From CAZSDU01 sp963662525 (GTDB lineage Bacteria; Bacteroidota; Bacteroidia; Bacteroidales; FEN-979), in NCBI GenBank assembly GCA_963662525.1, contig OY759717.1:372001-436000 (forward strand): a stretch of DNA of 64,000 nt, given 5' to 3'. The notes under the pieces are model-generated. The model saw nothing but the letters and a program-made list of their open reading frames with translations. It ran no database searches and was not told the origin of the DNA. Both the position numbers and the translations under genes were made by a program. Positions 60,166-64,000 of the stretch are shown here, one piece after another; position 1 is the first letter of the stretch, and every line of letters begins with the position of its first letter.

Positions 60166-62553
60166 ATGAATAATCCGGTTGAAGTCGAATTAAAAGAAAA
60201 AAATAAAAGTCTGCATTTCCTGAACAAACTGGCCTGTGAACTGGCTGAACAGGTCACATCTGAATATTTAACCGTATTTCTGGCCAGAAAACTAAAGGAA
60301 TTTACTGAGGCTGTCTTTGTCACTTATTCTGTATACGACCGTGAAAGAAAAGTCCTGGTCATCCAGCATATTGAAACCGGTCAGTCGGTTTTAAACAATG
60401 TGACCAAAGTCGCAGGCCGGAAGATCCTTCAGACCAACTCACCGGTAAGTGATGAAATATACCGCGAGATGGTTCATGAGATTATCGGCATCCGTCATTC
60501 ATTGACGGAAGCCTCTTTTGGAGCAATATCCCCAAACATTGACAAAGCACTTAAAAAAGTTACTGGCATTACTCACTTTTATGGGATCAGTTATGTGATA
60601 GCCGGCGAACTTTATGGAACATCTCTGCTTGGATTTAAAGCAGAACAAGCTGTTCCATCCAATGAACTGTTGGAATCTTTTGCCCATATGGCAGCCATTT
60701 CATTACGCAGGAAGAAAGCAGAGGACCTTTCCCGCGAAAGAGAAGAGAAGTACAGGCTGCTGATCGAAAACCAGGGAGAGGGTATAGGGATTGTTGACCC
60801 CGATGAAAACTTTTTATTTGCAAATCCGGCTGCAGAGCAAATTTTTGGCGTTTCTCCCGGCCAACTGGTAAAACGGAATTTAAAAGAATTTATCGTGCCC
60901 GAGCATCTGCCCATGATAATGACGGAGAGCAAAAACCGTATTAAGACAGGCAAATCTTCTTACGAAATGGACATAATAACGCCTACCGGTCAGAGGCGGA
61001 ATATACTTTTGACTGCCACACCCCAGGTTAACGAAAAGCAGGAACACATTGGATCTTTTGGTATTTTCCGCGACATCACCGACCGCAAACAAACGGAGCT
61101 TGCATTACTTAAAAGCGAAGAACTTTACAGAAATTTAGTGGAAAGGATGCCGGATGGAGTATATAAAAGCACCCATAACGGTAAATTTATTGAAGCGAAT
61201 AATGCGATGGTGAGAATGCTTGGATACGACAGCAAAGAGGAATTATTAGCGATCGATATTAAAACCCAGCTTTATTTTCAGCCTTCAGACCGGGAAAGCC
61301 TGGCTCTGCAGGAAAAACTCGAAGAATTGGGCATTTATCCACTGAAAAAGAAGGATGGTTCAGCCATCTGGGTGGAAGACCATGGCTGGTATATTCAGGA
61401 TGAAAATGAAAATATTATTTTTCACGAAGGAATACTCAGGGACGTTTCCGAACGAAAAAAGGCCGAGGATGCCCTGCACGAAAGTGATGAACGTTACCGA
61501 GTCTTCATCAATGCGACAAAAGATATGGCCTTCATGAAAGATGAAAGCTTTAAATATCAACTTGTAAATCATGCACTAACCGAATTCTTCGGAAAAGAGG
61601 AAGCACTGATCCTTGGGACAACCGATTATTCGCTGATGCCTTATGAAGCAGCTGTCCAATGTCACATTACTGATGTGGATGCCCTCGAATGTGATACAGT
61701 TGTCGTAAGCGAAGAAGTCATTGACGGACACATCTATGAAACACATAAATTTAAAATTCCATTGAGCAATGGCAGGTCTGGCATTGGTGGCTATATCCGG
61801 GATATTACGGAACGGCGTGAGGCAGAAATAAAACTCATCAAACAGGCAGAAGAACTGAAAGCATTGAACTCAACCCGGGAAAAATTCTTTTCCATCATTG
61901 CACATGATTTAAAAAGTCCGTTTAATGCAATTTCTGGTTTTTCCGAATTATTGTTGGAGAACTACCATGAGCTGGATGGTGATGCTGTAAAAAGAAGCCT
62001 GCAGGCTATCTCCGGGGCATCCAAACAGGCATTCTCATTACTCGAAAACCTCCTGATATGGAGCCGATCACAAACCGGACAGATTATTTACAATCCGGAG
62101 GAAATAGACCTGCACGAAAAAGTATCAGGAATTTTAAATCTCCTTGAAATGCAGGCAGATAAAAAACAAATTCATATGGAATCTGCCCTTTCTTCTCCCT
62201 TTACAATAACAGCCGATAAAAATATGCTCGGAACGATAATGCGCAACCTGCTTTCCAACGCCATAAAATTCACGCCTAAGGGAGGGAAAATTAGAATTTC
62301 TGCTGAAAAGCAAGCTGGCTTGATCATAATAACAGTCCGCGACACTGGTGTAGGTATTCCCCCCGAAAATCTGGAAAAAATTTTCAGGATTGAGAGCAAA
62401 ATCAGCACTACAGGTACAGAGAAGGAAAAAGGTAGCGGTTTGGGACTGATATTATGCAAAGATTTCATTGAAAAACACGGCGGAAAAATATGGGTGGACA
62501 GTGAAGAAGGGCAAGGCAGCACATTCAGGTTTACAGTACCGAACATCAATTAA
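60166..62553 (+). CDS. Soluble GAF-PAS sensor histidine kinase
   Basis: A 795-residue protein without membrane segments. It has a GAF-like N-terminal domain (about 10-185), then three PAS/PAC units (about 195-310, 320-435 and 445-560), HisKA with His579 (FFSIIAHDLKSPFNAISGF), and a HATPase domain ending SGLGLILCKDFIEKHGGKIW. No receiver follows. It closely resembles the soluble kinase at 50574 in its C-terminal part. It is 52 bases after copA, and the receiver-PAS protein follows 17 bases later, so it may share a transcript. Confidence 0.9.
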   Translation: MNNPVEVELKEKNKSLHFLNKLACELAEQVTSEYLTVFLARKLKEFTEAVFVTYSVYDRERKVLVIQHIETGQSVLNNVTKVAGRKILQTNSPVSDEIYREMVHEIIGIRHSLTEASFGAISPNIDKALKKVTGITHFYGISYVIAGELYGTSLLGFKAEQAVPSNELLESFAHMAAISLRRKKAEDLSREREEKYRLLIENQGEGIGIVDPDENFLFANPAAEQIFGVSPGQLVKRNLKEFIVPEHLPMIMTESKNRIKTGKSSYEMDIITPTGQRRNILLTATPQVNEKQEHIGSFGIFRDITDRKQTELALLKSEELYRNLVERMPDGVYKSTHNGKFIEANNAMVRMLGYDSKEELLAIDIKTQLYFQPSDRESLALQEKLEELGIYPLKKKDGSAIWVEDHGWYIQDENENIIFHEGILRDVSERKKAEDALHESDERYRVFINATKDMAFMKDESFKYQLVNHALTEFFGKEEALILGTTDYSLMPYEAAVQCHITDVDALECDTVVVSEEVIDGHIYETHKFKIPLSNGRSGIGGYIRDITERREAEIKLIKQAEELKALNSTREKFFSIIAHDLKSPFNAISGFSELLLENYHELDGDAVKRSLQAISGASKQAFSLLENLLIWSRSQTGQIIYNPEEIDLHEKVSGILNLLEMQADKKQIHMESALSSPFTITADKNMLGTIMRNLLSNAIKFTPKGGKIRISAEKQAGLIIITVRDTGVGIPPENLEKIFRIESKISTTGTEKEKGSGLGLILCKDFIEKHGGKIWVDSEEGQGSTFRFTVPNIN

Positions 62554-62570
62554 ACAAAAATATTGAGTCT

Positions 62571-64000
62571 ATGGAGGAGTCAATGAAAATTCTGGTCATT
62601 AGCCACAATAAGGATTTTATCCAAGGAATCAGGATGTTGTTTTCAGATGAGCCTTATGAGATCCTCGGAGCATTCAAGGGGGAAGAAGGACTCATCATGG
62701 CCGGCGAACATCAACCCGATCTCGTACTGATGGATGTGGTGATGCCCGGGTTGGATGGTTATGAGGTTTGCCGACAAATCAAATCTGACCCTGGACAACA
62801 CGGGATATTCGTAGTTCTGATCTCAGGTATGAAAACAGCCACCGATCATCTTTCTGACGGATTTGAGAGCGGAGCCGATGGATACCTCACCAAACCCATC
62901 CCGGATCGTGAATTGCATGCCAGAATCAACGCGTATGCCCGTATTATCCGGAGCGAAAAAGCACTCAGAAAAAGCGAAGAGATGTTCCGCCACATTTTCG
63001 AAAATTCACCAGTTGGAAAGTCTATTACCGGGATTGACGGTTCCCTGAGAGTTAACAGGGCTTTCTGTGAAATGCTTGGGTATTCAAGGGAGGAATTGCT
63101 TCATAAAAACTGGAAAGAAATTACACATCCTGATGATATTGAAAAAAGTGATGAGGCAGTTGGCCTGTTATTGGGAAACAAAATAGGTAAAGCTGTTTTT
63201 GAAAAACGCTATATTCACAAAAATGGTCAGGAAGTCTGGGCGGAAGTAAGTACCACCACTCAGAAAGACGAAAACAGAAAACCCCAGTTTTTCATAACCT
63301 GTATCAGTAACATCACCCCCCGTAAGAAGGCAGAACACCAATTCCAAACCTTATCAGCACGCAATGAAGCCATATTATCTTCTGTTCCCGATATCGTCAT
63401 GGAAGTTGACAATAAAAAAGTTTATACCTGGGCCAACCAGGCTGGACTTGAATTTTTCGGGAAAGACGTAATCGGGAAAGAAGCCTCTTTTTTCTTTGAA
63501 GGTGAACAATCCACTTATGAAAAAGTGGCACCTGTTTTTTATGGTAGCGAGCAAATTATTTATGTTGAAAGCTGGCAGCGCAGAAAGGATGGTGAAAAAA
63601 GGTTATTAGCCTGGTGGTGCCGGACACTTAAAGATCACGAAAACAAAGTAACAGGAGCTTTATCAGCAGCCCGTGACATTACGGAGCAGAAACTGGCAAT
63701 TGATGAAATCAGGCATAACGAAGCACAATTAAAGAGTCTGATCAGTATATTGCAGCATGAGTCAGCGACCATACAGGAGTTTTTGGATTTTTCCCTGAAT
63801 GAAGCCATTACCTTAACAGGCAGTAAAATCGGCTATATATATTTTTACGATGAAAAGGAAGAACAATTCATTCTGAACTCCTGGTCAAAAGAGGTAATGA
63901 AAGAATGCTCCATTCCTGATCCGCCTACCTGTTTTGAATTGGCTAACACAGGTATATGGGGAGAGGCCGTCCGTCAGCGGAAACCGATCATCATCAATGA
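62571..64000 (+). CDS. Receiver-PAS-PAS-GAF signalling protein, cut by the window end
   Basis: An open frame of 476 codons running off the right edge. A receiver domain (about 5-125) has phospho-acceptor Asp in LMDVVMPGLDG and Lys in LTKPI. Two PAS domains follow (about 140-260 and 265-385), then a GAF domain beginning near 395 that ends in the family signature GIWGEAVRQRKPIIIN. A kinase domain probably follows outside the window. In-frame ATGs lie at 62571 and 62583; GGAGG lies 5 bases before the second, so 62583 is a strong alternative start. Confidence 0.85.
   Translation, partial: MEESMKILVISHNKDFIQGIRMLFSDEPYEILGAFKGEEGLIMAGEHQPDLVLMDVVMPGLDGYEVCRQIKSDPGQHGIFVVLISGMKTATDHLSDGFESGADGYLTKPIPDRELHARINAYARIIRSEKALRKSEEMFRHIFENSPVGKSITGIDGSLRVNRAFCEMLGYSREELLHKNWKEITHPDDIEKSDEAVGLLLGNKIGKAVFEKRYIHKNGQEVWAEVSTTTQKDENRKPQFFITCISNITPRKKAEHQFQTLSARNEAILSSVPDIVMEVDNKKVYTWANQAGLEFFGKDVIGKEASFFFEGEQSTYEKVAPVFYGSEQIIYVESWQRRKDGEKRLLAWWCRTLKDHENKVTGALSAARDITEQKLAIDEIRHNEAQLKSLISILQHESATIQEFLDFSLNEAITLTGSKIGYIYFYDEKEEQFILNSWSKEVMKECSIPDPPTCFELANTGIWGEAVRQRKPIIIN

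Overview
The window comes from the chromosome of a Bacteroidota bacterium, most likely an environmental member of Bacteroidales or a related order. The evidence is mutually consistent: promoters of the Bacteroidota type (TTTG or TTG, 19-20 bases, then TAnnTTTG), almost no Shine-Dalgarno sequences, the gene order zapA-6S RNA-rny, surE-lpxB-comEC and rpsU-xerC-hpf, a DUF3467 gene behind rpoC, and LruC-domain, DUF4136 and DPP-IV proteins. No phage, transposase, integron or CRISPR array is visible. Most of the window is core chromosome, followed by a dense signalling region.

Layout. 1-2.1 kb: the start of a probable helix-hairpin-helix protein, a DUF2851 gene and the zapB-like/zapA pair. 2.1-3.9 kb: 6S RNA and ribonuclease Y. 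3.9-8 kb: secreted proteins (a beta-helix/LruC protein, a small lipoprotein, a metallophosphoesterase lipoprotein) and a 640-base gap without genes. 8.5-14.7 kb: tRNA-Asp and the leftward run surE-lpxB-TPR-TPR-comEC. 14.8-18.4 kb: a secreted protein and the leftward run DUF2520-KdsC-like-UbiA-like-maf. 18.5-19.4 kb: a secreted thioredoxin.

19.4-32.8 kb is one long leftward information-processing cluster: tRNA-Thr, tRNA-Tyr, tRNA-Gly, tRNA-Thr, tuf, tRNA-Trp, secE, nusG, rplK, rplA, rplJ, rplL, rpoB, rpoC, DUF3467. A textbook promoter precedes the first tRNA, and a strong stem-loop separates rplL from rpoB. 32.9-34.4 kb holds rpsU-xerC-hpf; hpf has a full-length Shine-Dalgarno sequence, which is rare in this phylum. 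Then come a DPP-IV peptidase, a flavin reductase and tRNA-Val.

37.5-64 kb is dominated by signal transduction: a CheB-CheR-PAS fusion overlapping a hybrid kinase, a receiver-kinase paired with a beta-CASP nuclease, a lone receiver, four more sensor kinases, and a receiver-PAS-GAF protein cut by the window end. Interspersed are pyruvate kinase, two outer-membrane barrels, a DUF4136 lipoprotein, a GH13 glycosidase, a transporter-like barrel, and a copper P-type ATPase whose start overlaps the end of a CHASE4-like hybrid kinase. No DNA-binding response regulator is visible in this region, so its outputs probably lie elsewhere or act by phosphorelay. No wholly new system is obvious. The best leads are the kinase-copA overlap, the CheB-CheR-PAS/hybrid-kinase pair, the receiver-kinase/beta-CASP pair, and the Shine-Dalgarno-bearing hpf in the rpsU operon.
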